NCBI RefSeq assembly: GCF_008727715.1
Contig: NZ_CP044218.1
Span: 3,117,501-3,181,500 of the forward strand
Direction of reading: 5' to 3'
DNA: 64,000 bases
Origin: Mesorhizobium terrae
GTDB taxonomy: Bacteria > Pseudomonadota > Alphaproteobacteria > Rhizobiales > Rhizobiaceae
Shown: piece by piece, positions 53,814 through 62,848 of the stretch
Layout: every line of letters begins with the position of its first letter
Position numbering within the stretch: the first letter of the stretch is position 1
The notes under the pieces: generated by a model
Database searches by the model: none
What the model saw: the letters and a program-made list of their open reading frames with translations, nothing else
Told to the model about the DNA's origin: nothing
Made by a program: the position numbers and the translations under genes

Positions 53814-54338
53814 TCAGGCCGGTTCGGCGACGCCCACCTGATCGGCGTGCTGGACCATGCCCGTCAGCTTGGCCACCGCCCCCGGCTGGATTTCGTGCGC
53901 CAACAGCCGGTCGAGATCGACTGGTCTCGGCATCGAAAGCTGTCCGCGCGGGATACGCTTGAAGCCGAGGGGGCCGTAATAAGGCTCGTCGCCAACCAGG
54001 ACCACCGAGGGCCAGCCATCCTTGGTCGCGGCTTCGAGCGCCATCGCCACCAGCTTGCGGCCGATACCCAGGTTCTTATAGGCAGGCCGCACCGCAAGCG
54101 GCCCCAAAAGCAGCGCCGAGCCGTCGCCGGCGACGATGTGTGTCATGCGCACGGAGGCGATGACGGTTCCGCCGTCGACAGCGACGAAAGACAGGCTGCG
54201 CTGGTGCGGGCCGCCTTCACGGATCTTGTAGGCGGCGCGGGTGAACCGGCCGGGTCCGAAAGCTTCTTCGTTGATGGATTCGATTTCGGCGTCGTGCGCC
54301 GGGGTTTCCGGCAGATAAATCACGTCGGCAAGGCTCAT
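53814..54338 (-). CDS. GNAT-family N-acetyltransferase
   Basis: A 174-residue protein of the GNAT fold with the acetyl-CoA loop LAVRPAYKNLGIGRKLVAMA (the R/Q-x-x-G-x-G/A type) and the downstream VVLVGDEPYYGPLGFKRIP, as in the YhbS-like family. The substrate is unknown. The start at 54338 gives the conserved N-terminus MSLADVIYLPETPAHD; the open frame extends to 54452 without a pattern. Confidence 0.82.
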   Translation of the reverse strand: MSLADVIYLPETPAHDAEIESINEEAFGPGRFTRAAYKIREGGPHQRSLSFVAVDGGTVIASVRMTHIVAGDGSALLLGPLAVRPAYKNLGIGRKLVAMALEAATKDGWPSVVLVGDEPYYGPLGFKRIPRGQLSMPRPVDLDRLLAHEIQPGAVAKLTGMVQHADQVGVAEPA

Positions 54339-54615
54339 GGTCTTTGCGTTCCGGTATACGAGGAAAGAGTGCGTCAGACGGCGGCGTTCGCCAGTCCGCG
54401 CTTCATCAAGCGTGGGCGCTCTTTCGTCGTCGGTCGAACCGGATCGTTGCAAAGAAGTCGAACATGGAATTGTCCGCTAGCATCAAATGTTGCGCATCGC
54501 AATCGGCGTTTTTGCCGGTGTTGCGCCAGCATTTGACGGTGTGTTCAGCCAGGCGGCGTTTCGGAGCCGGCGCGCCTGCCCTAAATGGGAGTGAATTGAA
54601 ACAAGGAAAGCCATC

Positions 54616-55605
54616 ATGGGATTGCTGGTCGACGGCAAATGGCAGGACCGCTGGTACGACACCAAACAAAGCGGCGGCAAGTTCGAGCGCACCCAATCGC
54701 AATGGCGTGACTGGGTGACCGTCGACGGCAAGCCGGCCGAAGGGCGATCCCGCGGGTTCAAAGCGGAACCGGGACGTTACCACCTCTACGTTTCACTGGC
54801 CTGTCCGTGGGCTCACCGCACGCTCATCTTCCGCGCCTTGAAAAAGCTCGAAGGCATCATTTCAGTCTCGGTCGTGCATCATTTCATGGGCGAGAACGGC
54901 TGGACCTTCCGCGTCGCGGACGGCGCGACCGGCGACACGCTCTATGGGCTCGATTTCCTGCATCAGGTCTACACAAAGGCTGACCCAACCTATAGCGGCC
55001 GCGTCACCGTGCCGGTTTTATGGGATCGGAAGGAAGAGACCATCGTTTCCAACGAATCTTCCGAGATCATCCGCATGCTGAATTCGGCCTTTGACGAATG
55101 GGGGGACGCGACAGTCGATTTTTATCCCCAGGCGCTGCGCGCCGAGATCGATGCCGTTAACGCGGACATCTATCGGGCCGTCAACAACGGCGTCTATCGT
55201 GCCGGCTTCGCCACCACGCAGGCCGCATACGAAGAAGCGTTCGGTGAACTGTTCGCCACGCTCGACCAGCTGGAGAACAGGCTTTCGCATCAGCGCTATC
55301 TGGTCGGAGATCGTATTACCGAGGCGGATTGGCGGCTGTTCACGACACTGGTTCGCTTCGACCCCGTCTATGTCGGCCATTTCAAATGCAATCTGCGCCG
55401 CATCGCCGACTATCCAAACCTGTCGAACTATCTGCGCGAGCTCTATCAGGTGCCGGGCGTGGCCCCGACGGTCAACATGCAGCACATCAAGGCGCATTAT
55501 TACGCCAGCCATCTCACCATCAATCCAACCGGCATCGTGCCGGTAGGGCCGCAGCTTGATTATCTGGCCCCACACGATCGGAGCCGCTTCCGGAAGGCTC
55601 GCTGA
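54616..55605 (+). CDS. yqjG: Glutathionyl-hydroquinone reductase (xi-class GST)
   Basis: A 329-residue protein of the YqjG/ECM4 family. The catalytic Cys63 is in LACPWAHRTLIF, the position of the E. coli enzyme. Other family segments are GENGWTFRV, VPVLWDRKEETIVSNESSEI and a C-terminal helical GST domain with GDRITEADWRLFTTLVRFD. It reduces glutathionylated hydroquinones, releasing glutathione disulfide. It ends two bases before the convergent Nudix gene's stop. Confidence 0.92.
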   Translation: MGLLVDGKWQDRWYDTKQSGGKFERTQSQWRDWVTVDGKPAEGRSRGFKAEPGRYHLYVSLACPWAHRTLIFRALKKLEGIISVSVVHHFMGENGWTFRVADGATGDTLYGLDFLHQVYTKADPTYSGRVTVPVLWDRKEETIVSNESSEIIRMLNSAFDEWGDATVDFYPQALRAEIDAVNADIYRAVNNGVYRAGFATTQAAYEEAFGELFATLDQLENRLSHQRYLVGDRITEADWRLFTTLVRFDPVYVGHFKCNLRRIADYPNLSNYLRELYQVPGVAPTVNMQHIKAHYYASHLTINPTGIVPVGPQLDYLAPHDRSRFRKAR

Positions 55606-55606
55606 C

Positions 55607-56107
55607 TTACCAGTAAGGCGAAACCGGCGCGTCGTCGAAGACTTCGGCGATGCGCTTCAGCGTCGCCGGCGTCGTGCCCTCGGGCAAACGGTCGAGCGGG
55701 AAGAAGCCGGCCTCGGCGATCTCGAAGTCGGGCCGTTTTGGTGCCGTCTGCTGGAAGGCTTCGACCAGGTAGAAGCCGACATGGTCGCGTGGGCTCGAAA
55801 CGGCGTTGAGGTGGATGGATTTCAGCACCGGTGGCCCGGCAAGGGCGATGTTGCCTTCTTCGGCGAGCTCGCGTGTCAGCGCCTGTTCCATGGTTTCGCC
55901 CTTCTCCACGCCGCCGCCCGGCAACTGCCAGCCAGGCACGTAGGTATGGCGGATCAGGAAGACTGAATTGCTGGCGCGATCGTGGATCAGCCCGCGCGCG
56001 CCAAGCGTCATCGGCCGCTTCAGCAGGAAGAGCATATGGAAGAGCCTTGCCCTCACGCCCGGCCAGCCGGTCTGGCGAAACGGCATTTCCGGGTCCGTGC
56101 CGCTCAT
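55607..56107 (-). CDS. Nudix hydrolase
   Basis: A 166-residue protein with a complete Nudix box, GGGVEKGETMEQALTRELAE followed by EGNI, which carries the metal-binding Glu residues. The N-terminal strand pattern TLGARGLIHDRASNSVFLIR fits the fold. Substrate (a nucleoside diphosphate derivative) undetermined. The ATG at 56107 is preferred to a GTG 15 bases upstream. It is divergent from the phosphoesterase gene 51 bases away. Confidence 0.85.
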   Translation of the reverse strand: MSGTDPEMPFRQTGWPGVRARLFHMLFLLKRPMTLGARGLIHDRASNSVFLIRHTYVPGWQLPGGGVEKGETMEQALTRELAEEGNIALAGPPVLKSIHLNAVSSPRDHVGFYLVEAFQQTAPKRPDFEIAEAGFFPLDRLPEGTTPATLKRIAEVFDDAPVSPYW

Positions 56108-56157
56108 GGCATGAGAAACCACGGGTGGATTGCCGGCGGCTGCTCGCTTAAGAAGAC

Positions 56158-57081
56158 ATGATGTACAGGCTTGCGCATATTTCCGACGCTCATCTCGGAC
56201 CGTTGCCCGGTGTAACCTATCGCGACCTCGCGTCCAAGCGTGTGCTGGGTTATGTCAATTGGCAGCGCAACCGCCGCCGCACCATGCACGACGCCATCAT
56301 CGACACGCTGGTTACGGACATCAAGGCAAGCGATGTCGACCACATTGCCGTGACCGGCGATCTGGTCAATCTGGCGCTGGACGGCGAGATCGAGATGGCC
56401 CGGTTGTGGCTGGAAACGCTTGGCGCCCCGCATGACGTCTCCGTGGTTCCCGGCAATCACGACGCTTATGTGCCGGGCGCTTTCGACAAGGCCTGTCGGG
56501 CCTGGGCGCCATGGATGTGCGGAGACGGTGCCAATCATGCCGTCGATCGCCATAGTTTTCCCTATCTCAGGGTGCGTGGCGAGATCGCGCTGATCGGCGT
56601 GTCGACGGCGCGTGCGACGGCGCCGTTCATGGCCAACGGCTTTTTCGAAGAGCAGCAGGGTGCGCGGCTGGCGCGGCTTCTGGAGGAAACGGGCCGGCGC
56701 GATCTGTGTCGAGTGATCCTTATCCACCACCCGCCCGTGCGCGGTGCTCTCGCCCAGCACAAGCGCCTGTTCGGTATCAAGCGGTTCCAGGCCATCGTCA
56801 GGGAACACGGTGCCGATCTCGTGCTGCATGGTCATTCGCACGATCCGACGCTCTACTGGATTGGACGCGTCCACAAAGTACCGGTCGTGGGTGTGGCCGC
56901 AGCGGGGCAGGGGCTTGGTGGCCGGCACCCGGCGGCGCAATACAATCTGCTCGACATCGGCAGGGTGGACAGCGGCTGGCGGATAAAACTGTCGCGGCGT
57001 GGCTTGACCGGGCCTGCGCTGACGCCAGCGGAACTGCTGACAATGGAGTTGGGCGCGGAGCCGGAAAAATCTACGGCTTGA
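56158..57081 (+). CDS. Calcineurin-like metallophosphoesterase
   Basis: A 307-residue enzyme with the ordered metal motifs AHISDAHLG (DxH), VTGDLVN (GDxx), VVPGNHDAY (GNHD), IHHPPV and LHGHSHDP (GHxH), so the dinuclear site is complete. Length and pattern resemble the Icc/CpdA-like phosphodiesterases and phosphohydrolases; the substrate cannot be assigned. Its last 11 bases overlap the convergent neighbour's 3' end. Confidence 0.86.
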   Translation: MMYRLAHISDAHLGPLPGVTYRDLASKRVLGYVNWQRNRRRTMHDAIIDTLVTDIKASDVDHIAVTGDLVNLALDGEIEMARLWLETLGAPHDVSVVPGNHDAYVPGAFDKACRAWAPWMCGDGANHAVDRHSFPYLRVRGEIALIGVSTARATAPFMANGFFEEQQGARLARLLEETGRRDLCRVILIHHPPVRGALAQHKRLFGIKRFQAIVREHGADLVLHGHSHDPTLYWIGRVHKVPVVGVAAAGQGLGGRHPAAQYNLLDIGRVDSGWRIKLSRRGLTGPALTPAELLTMELGAEPEKSTA

Positions 57082-57691
57082 CGCTGTCGATCAATGCTAC
57101 GACGCGTTCCCAGAACAGGGCGGCGGAGATGGCGAGACCAACAACAGCTCCGGTAAGGACAAGGCCGAGCCCGCCAAGGAACGAGCGACCGCGCGAGGGG
57201 TGAACGACGGCTCGCAACGGTGGTTCGGCTTCCGCCGCTGACGGTCGGATCAACCCGCTTGCCGGCTCGACTCCACCTTCCAGCAGGCGCTGGCGCTCGA
57301 CCATGCGCTCGGCGACGTAACGTGTCACCTGGTCGGCGACTGCCTTCATATCGGTGGATTCAGCCAGCACAACACGACCGACACGGGTGTCCTTCAGGAA
57401 GCGGTAGCAGCGGCGGTCCCGGCCCATCGCGACATGGCTGACGGCATCGATCCACAGCCTTGGCTGCAGACCGGAAGAGAGCGCGAAATCGAAATAATCG
57501 ACGTCGGCAGGCACCTCGGCGAAGATGGGCGCCAGTTCCGCAGCCAGCAGTTCGAGCCGCATGCGGTGCGCCTCGCGCATGTCGACGACGACATCGTCAC
57601 GATCGGCCAGTGCGTTCTTCACGTCGCGGACAGCGTCGGAGAGCCTGCGCGCCTGGTTCAACGGGGTCACGGTTTCGCCTGTTTCCGGCAT
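57071..57691 (-). CDS. Conserved hypothetical protein with one C-terminal membrane helix
   Basis: A 206-residue protein not assigned to a family with known function. Residues 1-150 are soluble and mostly helical (LNQARRLSDAVRDVKNALAD; MKAVADQVTRYVAERMVERQ). Residues about 172-196 (GGLGLVLTGAVVGLAISAAL) form a single membrane helix near the end, giving a tail-anchored layout. The 3' end overlaps the phosphoesterase gene by 11 bases. Confidence 0.6.
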   Translation of the reverse strand: MPETGETVTPLNQARRLSDAVRDVKNALADRDDVVVDMREAHRMRLELLAAELAPIFAEVPADVDYFDFALSSGLQPRLWIDAVSHVAMGRDRRCYRFLKDTRVGRVVLAESTDMKAVADQVTRYVAERMVERQRLLEGGVEPASGLIRPSAAEAEPPLRAVVHPSRGRSFLGGLGLVLTGAVVGLAISAALFWERVVALIDSVKP

Positions 57692-57771
57692 TGCCTTGCC
57701 TCACGGTTTGGTTAATCACCGGTTAACACAAACCTTGTCGCTTTGCACTCACGGCAATCGTGTCGGCAGGA

Positions 57772-58533
57772 TCAGACGCTGTTCCTGATTATCCCCCGCA
57801 GCAATTCGACGATGAGGCCGGGAGCCTCGTCGGGCAGCATGTGGCCGGCGACCGGCACCAGGTGCAGGTCGAAACGGTCGGGCAGGGTATCGGCCTGGCT
57901 GACGGGAAGAACGCTGTCCAGAACGCCCCAGGCGACCGCGACGGGCATGGTCAATTTCGCCAGCAGGTCGGCCGGAATGACACCTTGCCGACCGCCCTTG
58001 GCGATTGTCGCGACGATCTCTCTGAGCTTCTTCAACTGGCCGGGGCGTGCGCGCATTGCCATGGCGTCGGCAACGATCCTGTCGGAGACAATATGGCCCG
58101 GGCCTGACATAGCGGCCAGGCAGGCGCGAATTTCATCCGGGTCTTCGGCGGCCGCAAATCGGCGCAACAGGTCGGCGTCGATCTCTTCCCCGTAGCCGCC
58201 GGGCGCAAGCAGGGTCAGCGACGCGAAGCGGTCCGGGTCGGCCAGCGCGATCAGCGTGGCGATTGCACCGCCCATCGAGTGGCCGACGAGATGGGCGCGG
58301 CCGATGCCGCGTTCAACCAGATCGGCCAGGATCGCTTCCGCCATGCGTTTTGGCGAGCGCGCGCTTTCGGCCTCGAGCGAGGCGCCATGGCCGGGAAGGT
58401 CATAGGCGATCAATCCCGCCTCGGTTGCAAGCTGGGGCACGATATCGGCCCAAACGGCATGCGAACCGCCAACCCCGTGCAGCAGCACGATGGTTTCCGG
58501 TCCGGTTCCCTGGATGTTTGCGAAGAGGCTCAT
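57772..58533 (-). CDS. Alpha/beta-fold hydrolase
   Basis: A 253-residue protein with the oxyanion segment VLLHGVGGSHAVW, nucleophile Ser86 in GHSMGG, acidic residue in AWGVLDSVLP and His in VAGHMLPDEAP. The general form resembles the E2-linked acetoin/dihydrolipoamide-type and PcaD-like hydrolases, but there is no lipoyl domain. It lies eight bases before the end of the large repeat protein gene on the same strand, so they may be co-transcribed. Confidence 0.82.
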   Translation of the reverse strand: MSLFANIQGTGPETIVLLHGVGGSHAVWADIVPQLATEAGLIAYDLPGHGASLEAESARSPKRMAEAILADLVERGIGRAHLVGHSMGGAIATLIALADPDRFASLTLLAPGGYGEEIDADLLRRFAAAEDPDEIRACLAAMSGPGHIVSDRIVADAMAMRARPGQLKKLREIVATIAKGGRQGVIPADLLAKLTMPVAVAWGVLDSVLPVSQADTLPDRFDLHLVPVAGHMLPDEAPGLIVELLRGIIRNSV

Positions 58534-58540
58534 GGGCTCC

Positions 58541-61500
58541 TCAAGTAGCGCCGCTTAGTCCCGCCGTTCGAAGCCCCTGGATGAATTTTTCCACCATTCC
58601 AGGGGGATAGTTCCGCTTGGTGAATGTCGCTCGCGGGTTGGCGACAAAAGCGGGGAAGTTCGCATTCAACTGGCCGATGATGTCGTTCACCATTTGCTGG
58701 TTGCCCACCTCACTGGCTATCACCAATCGGCTGGTGAGGAAAAGCGGGTTGGGGGCCGCGGTCGCGATCGGACTGATCGCTTTCGCCGCCAGTTCCTTGT
58801 CTCCTTGCATATAGGCTCCGGCGAAAAGTCCGTAGTCCCACCAGGCTGCGTGGGCTCCATCCGCAGCGTCGATCGCCTGGATCATGGTCGAGGTGCCCTT
58901 GACGTAGTCGCCGCTGAAAATCAGCGCATAGGCATAAGATGCGATTGCCTGCGGGTCGTAGGGGTTCATCTGATAGGCCTTCGACGTCCACTGCACCGTA
59001 TCGGTCCAGATGCCCAGCCGGTTGGAGATGTAAGCTTTCGCATTGTAGGCGCGTGGGCTCGACGGGTTGGCCTGGATGGCGCGTTGCGCGAACTCGCCCG
59101 CCTTGTCGAGCGAGGAATTCAGCGGGTAGGCGTAGCGCCAGATCAGGCCGGTCGTCGTCAACGTCGAGAGGCTCGAATACACCATGGACGATTTGGCGTG
59201 ATTGGCGGCCAAGGCCTCGAAACAACGATATGCCTTTTCGTGAACCTTGGCATTGGCTTCCAGCTCGAAGGCGTTCTCCAGGATGAGGCAGGCGGTGAGG
59301 CCTTTGGCAAAACCGTTGCGCTCCAGAAATGTATAGATGAGGCCGGAAACTGGAGTTGTGTCCCCTAGGATCTTACCGATCTGGGGTTCGATCTGTGCGC
59401 TTGTCGTGTCCGAAACCGCGATTGTGCGGGACAATGCCACGGTGCCTGTCTGCAGGTTCTGCAGTTCCACGGTTACCCAGCCCGTGCCTGGCCCGGGCGT
59501 GATGTTGAAGACAAAACTCGTCGCGTCGGCGGCCTTGTTGCGATCGTCAGCCGGATCGCGGCCGATGAAATTGACGGTCTCGAAACGGGAAAGTCCCGCC
59601 CGCAGGGCAGCGGCAACCTGCTCGGTGGCCGGATCGGCCTTTTTTGAAACGACATAGGCGATCGGCAGGTCTTCAGGTCCGACGCCGATATTGGCATCGG
59701 AGTGCGCCGGCGGGTTCGCCGATGCAGTGGCCCGGCCGAGACCGGCATTTTCCAGCGCGCTGACGAGCTTGTCGGTCATTTCCTCCGGCACGAATTTCCA
59801 TTCTTCCAGCATGCTGCGGGGATTGGCCGCAAAGTCGGGAAACTTCGTCCGTATTTGATCCAACAACGCACTGGCCTTGCGGCGGTCGTCGGATTGGGAA
59901 GCGACGATCAGCCGTGCCGCCAGGAAGCGGGCGTCCGCGCCAGCCGCGGTCAGGGAAAGCGCTGCACGCGTGGCGATCTGCTGGTCCCCCAGCATGAACG
60001 CGCCACAGAACAGCTTGTAGTCCCACCATGCCGGGTGAACTGCGCCGGAGCCATCGATTGCCCGGGTCAGCAGAGCCATGCCGTTCTTGTAGTCGCGCTT
60101 GAAAAACAGGGCCGAGCCATAGTTAGCCGCGGTTGCCAGATCGTATGGATTGAGATCGTAGGCCATCTTGGCCCATTTGACCGTGCCTTCCCGATCACCC
60201 AGCCTGCTCGCGACGAACGCCTTTGCCCCATAGGCCTGGGAACTGTCGGGGTCGATTTCCACGGCATGTTGGGCAAGCGTTGCCGCCTTTTCCACCGTTG
60301 CGTCTTCCGGGTAGCGAAAATCCCAAATCAGCGAATTCAGTATCAGATTGCTCAATTCGGCATAGACGAGGGTGGATTTGGCCCCGTTGCGCTCGATCAT
60401 TTCCAAACACTGATAGGCGTTTTTGAACGATTCCAGCTGGGGGTGGACCCTGGCGGAGTTGCTAAGCAGCAGGCATCGCGTCAGCCCCCGCTGGAGCCCG
60501 ACCTGCTGGAGATAGCTGTAGATCGTACCGGGCACCGACGCCGTTTCGGCCAGTATGTTGCCGACGCTGTTGTCGATCTGCGACGCCGTTGCGTCGAACG
60601 CTTCCAGTTTCCGTACCGACAGGACACGCCCGGTTGCCAGGTTCTGCAATTCGACCGTCACACTGCCCGTTGTCGGACCGGGCTGCACGTGGAAGGAAAA
60701 ACTGGTTGGCGTCGGTTTCGACGGGACCTCTTTCCTGACAAATTCCAGGGTGTCGAAGCGGGACAAGCCATCACGCAGGGCTGCAATCACACGTTCCGAG
60801 GCGGTGCTGCTCTCCGTGTTCACCAGATAGACGGTCGGCAAATCCTCCAGGCCTGGCACGGGCACGGCAACGGAGGGCGTCGGCGGTACGGTGGGCGAGG
60901 CCACCATGCTGGCATATTCCAGGGAGGCCGTCTTGAAAGCCTGCACCAGCTTCTCGCTCAGATCGTCCGGATAGTGGTTCTTGACGAATGTCGCGCGTGG
61001 ATCTTCCGCGAATGTGGGAAACTTGTCTTTGATCTCGGTCAGCAGGCGCGCCACTTCCGCCTTGTTGCCATTGTGCCTGGCAACGATCAGTTGCGCCAAG
61101 AGATATTCGGGCAGCGGCTCCACGGCCGCCAGCGCCAGGGCGGCCCGTCTCTGCAGCTCCGGATTGCCCGTCATGAAGGCGCCCTGGAACAGCGCGTAGT
61201 CGAGCCATTTGCCATGCGGATCGGCAAGGTCGAGGCCGCGCGCCAGAAGTGCCGTTCCTTCGCTATACGAGCCCGCCATCACAAGGGCCCAGCCATAGTG
61301 GTACATGGTCCTCAGATCGTAAGGGGCGGCGTCGTAAGCCTTCTTTGCCCAGCGAACCCGTTCCTGTGAATTCCCAAGAACCCCCTCCGCATAGGCGGCC
61401 ATGCGAAACGCGCGGGAACTCGTGGGGTCGATCTGGATGGCCTTGTTCACGAAGACCATCGCCTGCTGCACGCTTGAGGTTGCTGGATATGGATAGGCCC

Positions 61501-62695
61501 AGACGGTTGCATCCAGCTCCAGGCCGGCAAGGAGCGCATAGATAAAGGCCGACTTTTCGCCGCGTGCGATCAGGTTCTCCAGGCAGCGGTAAGCTGCCTC
61601 ATGGCTCTTGGCGCCTTGATTGGAGGCATAGGCTCTGCCGAGGAGCACGCATGCGGTGAGGTCGTTCTGCAAGCCGTTCTGCTCGATATAGCCGTAGATC
61701 GAGCCAAACTGGCCAGTCACGTCACCCAGTATCTTGGCGACGCGATCGGTCACCTGCGAGGCGGTGGTCTGGAACGAGGTCAGGGTTTCGGAAGTCAGGA
61801 TGCGGCCCGTCTTCAGGTTCTGGACCTCGATCGTGACATTTCCGACCGTCGTGCCGGGTTTGACATTGAAGACAAATGACGTCGGGTTGACCTGCTGCGG
61901 CGGGTCCTGACGAGGGTCCCGATCAATGAATTGGATGGTCTCCAGATGGGCAAGGCCGGAACGCAATATCGCTTCGACGCGCTGGACCGGCGGAGTGTTT
62001 CCCTCGACGACCAGGGAAATCGCCGGGAGTTTTCCCAACGTCTCAACGATGGTGGAATCCGGGGCAGGCGTGGCGGAAGCACCCGCCGCGACCGGCGTCC
62101 GCCCGGGTTCATCGGCCTGTCGCAGCAGGAGTATGACCAGAACGACCATGACGACGAGAAAAATCGCGGCGAAGACCCAAAACGCCCGCAAATGGCGAGG
62201 CGGGATCATCAAAGTGCCGGACGATCCCGGTGTTTGACGCCTATCCGCTTCGGCCGCCGGCGCCTTGGCTGGCGCGGCAGGCGAAGGGTGTTCGCTGGCC
62301 GGAGAAATCTGTGGCTGCAGCGAGGGCGTAATCTGGTGGAACGGTACGCCTGTTTCAGTCACCTCATATTGGGGCACATAGCCGCCGCGGGGGATGGTGA
62401 TGCGAATGGGGTCGTTGACCCCCTCGGTCGCCGAATATTGCTGGAGCAGCTCGCGGAGCCGGCCTGCCTGCACGCGCACCACCGCGTCGGTGGATGGGTC
62501 GAAGCCGGCATCCTTGCCGAAGACGTCTACGGCGATCGCAAAGCCCTTCAGCCGGCTGGCTTCGCCGGCCTGTTCTCGCTCTACAAGGTAACGGAGTAAC
62601 TCACGCGCACGCTCTGAGCGTCCAAATGTTTGGCTCGCCAGCAATTTCTCAAGCGTTTCGCGCACTGCGGGGGCGGCAGGCGTCGTATGCTGCAA
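58541..62695 (-). CDS. Large membrane protein with DNA-binding-like N-terminus and three tandem ~390-residue TPR units
   Basis: A 1384-residue protein. Residues 10-112 (LLRYLVEREQAGEASRLKGF; DPSTDAVVRVQAGRLRELLQ; RITIPRGGYVPQYEV) form a domain common at the start of bacterial TPR/TolB-like regulators. A proline-rich linker leads to one membrane helix (about 169-191). Three homologous units follow, starting near residues 221, 617 and 1009. Each has LPxxYLV-like entry, a FVFNVxPG-VTVELQNL-like beta part, then TPR-like helices with AIxxxPxSxxAY and a NPRATF-like end. Unit spacing is about 392-396 residues, the last about 375. Function unknown; likely an envelope-anchored sensor or scaffold. Confidence 0.8.
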   Translation of the reverse strand: MQHTTPAAPAVRETLEKLLASQTFGRSERARELLRYLVEREQAGEASRLKGFAIAVDVFGKDAGFDPSTDAVVRVQAGRLRELLQQYSATEGVNDPIRITIPRGGYVPQYEVTETGVPFHQITPSLQPQISPASEHPSPAAPAKAPAAEADRRQTPGSSGTLMIPPRHLRAFWVFAAIFLVVMVVLVILLLRQADEPGRTPVAAGASATPAPDSTIVETLGKLPAISLVVEGNTPPVQRVEAILRSGLAHLETIQFIDRDPRQDPPQQVNPTSFVFNVKPGTTVGNVTIEVQNLKTGRILTSETLTSFQTTASQVTDRVAKILGDVTGQFGSIYGYIEQNGLQNDLTACVLLGRAYASNQGAKSHEAAYRCLENLIARGEKSAFIYALLAGLELDATVWAYPYPATSSVQQAMVFVNKAIQIDPTSSRAFRMAAYAEGVLGNSQERVRWAKKAYDAAPYDLRTMYHYGWALVMAGSYSEGTALLARGLDLADPHGKWLDYALFQGAFMTGNPELQRRAALALAAVEPLPEYLLAQLIVARHNGNKAEVARLLTEIKDKFPTFAEDPRATFVKNHYPDDLSEKLVQAFKTASLEYASMVASPTVPPTPSVAVPVPGLEDLPTVYLVNTESSTASERVIAALRDGLSRFDTLEFVRKEVPSKPTPTSFSFHVQPGPTTGSVTVELQNLATGRVLSVRKLEAFDATASQIDNSVGNILAETASVPGTIYSYLQQVGLQRGLTRCLLLSNSARVHPQLESFKNAYQCLEMIERNGAKSTLVYAELSNLILNSLIWDFRYPEDATVEKAATLAQHAVEIDPDSSQAYGAKAFVASRLGDREGTVKWAKMAYDLNPYDLATAANYGSALFFKRDYKNGMALLTRAIDGSGAVHPAWWDYKLFCGAFMLGDQQIATRAALSLTAAGADARFLAARLIVASQSDDRRKASALLDQIRTKFPDFAANPRSMLEEWKFVPEEMTDKLVSALENAGLGRATASANPPAHSDANIGVGPEDLPIAYVVSKKADPATEQVAAALRAGLSRFETVNFIGRDPADDRNKAADATSFVFNITPGPGTGWVTVELQNLQTGTVALSRTIAVSDTTSAQIEPQIGKILGDTTPVSGLIYTFLERNGFAKGLTACLILENAFELEANAKVHEKAYRCFEALAANHAKSSMVYSSLSTLTTTGLIWRYAYPLNSSLDKAGEFAQRAIQANPSSPRAYNAKAYISNRLGIWTDTVQWTSKAYQMNPYDPQAIASYAYALIFSGDYVKGTSTMIQAIDAADGAHAAWWDYGLFAGAYMQGDKELAAKAISPIATAAPNPLFLTSRLVIASEVGNQQMVNDIIGQLNANFPAFVANPRATFTKRNYPPGMVEKFIQGLRTAGLSGAT

Positions 62696-62790
62696 GTGTC
62701 AACCTTTCAAGTCGGCACAAGTCATTTTTTTATCACGCATTTGCGCTCTGACACAAACGCTTCCCCAAGACCCCGGTTGAATCATTACAA

Positions 62791-62816
62791 CCCCGGCTGG
62801 AAAAATCCAGCCGGGG
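62791..62816 (-). terminator. Strong hairpin downstream of leuA
   Basis: CCCCGGCTGG (62791-62800) and CCAGCCGGGG (62807-62816) are perfect 10-bp arms around AAAAAT. On the leuA strand the T tract after it is weak (TTGTAATG). It lies 33 bases after the leuA stop, in the 153-base gap before the large gene, and probably ends or stabilises the leuA transcript. Confidence 0.65.
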
Positions 62817-62848
62817 CAACCCGTGAAATCAAGGGAATCAGCGGTTTT

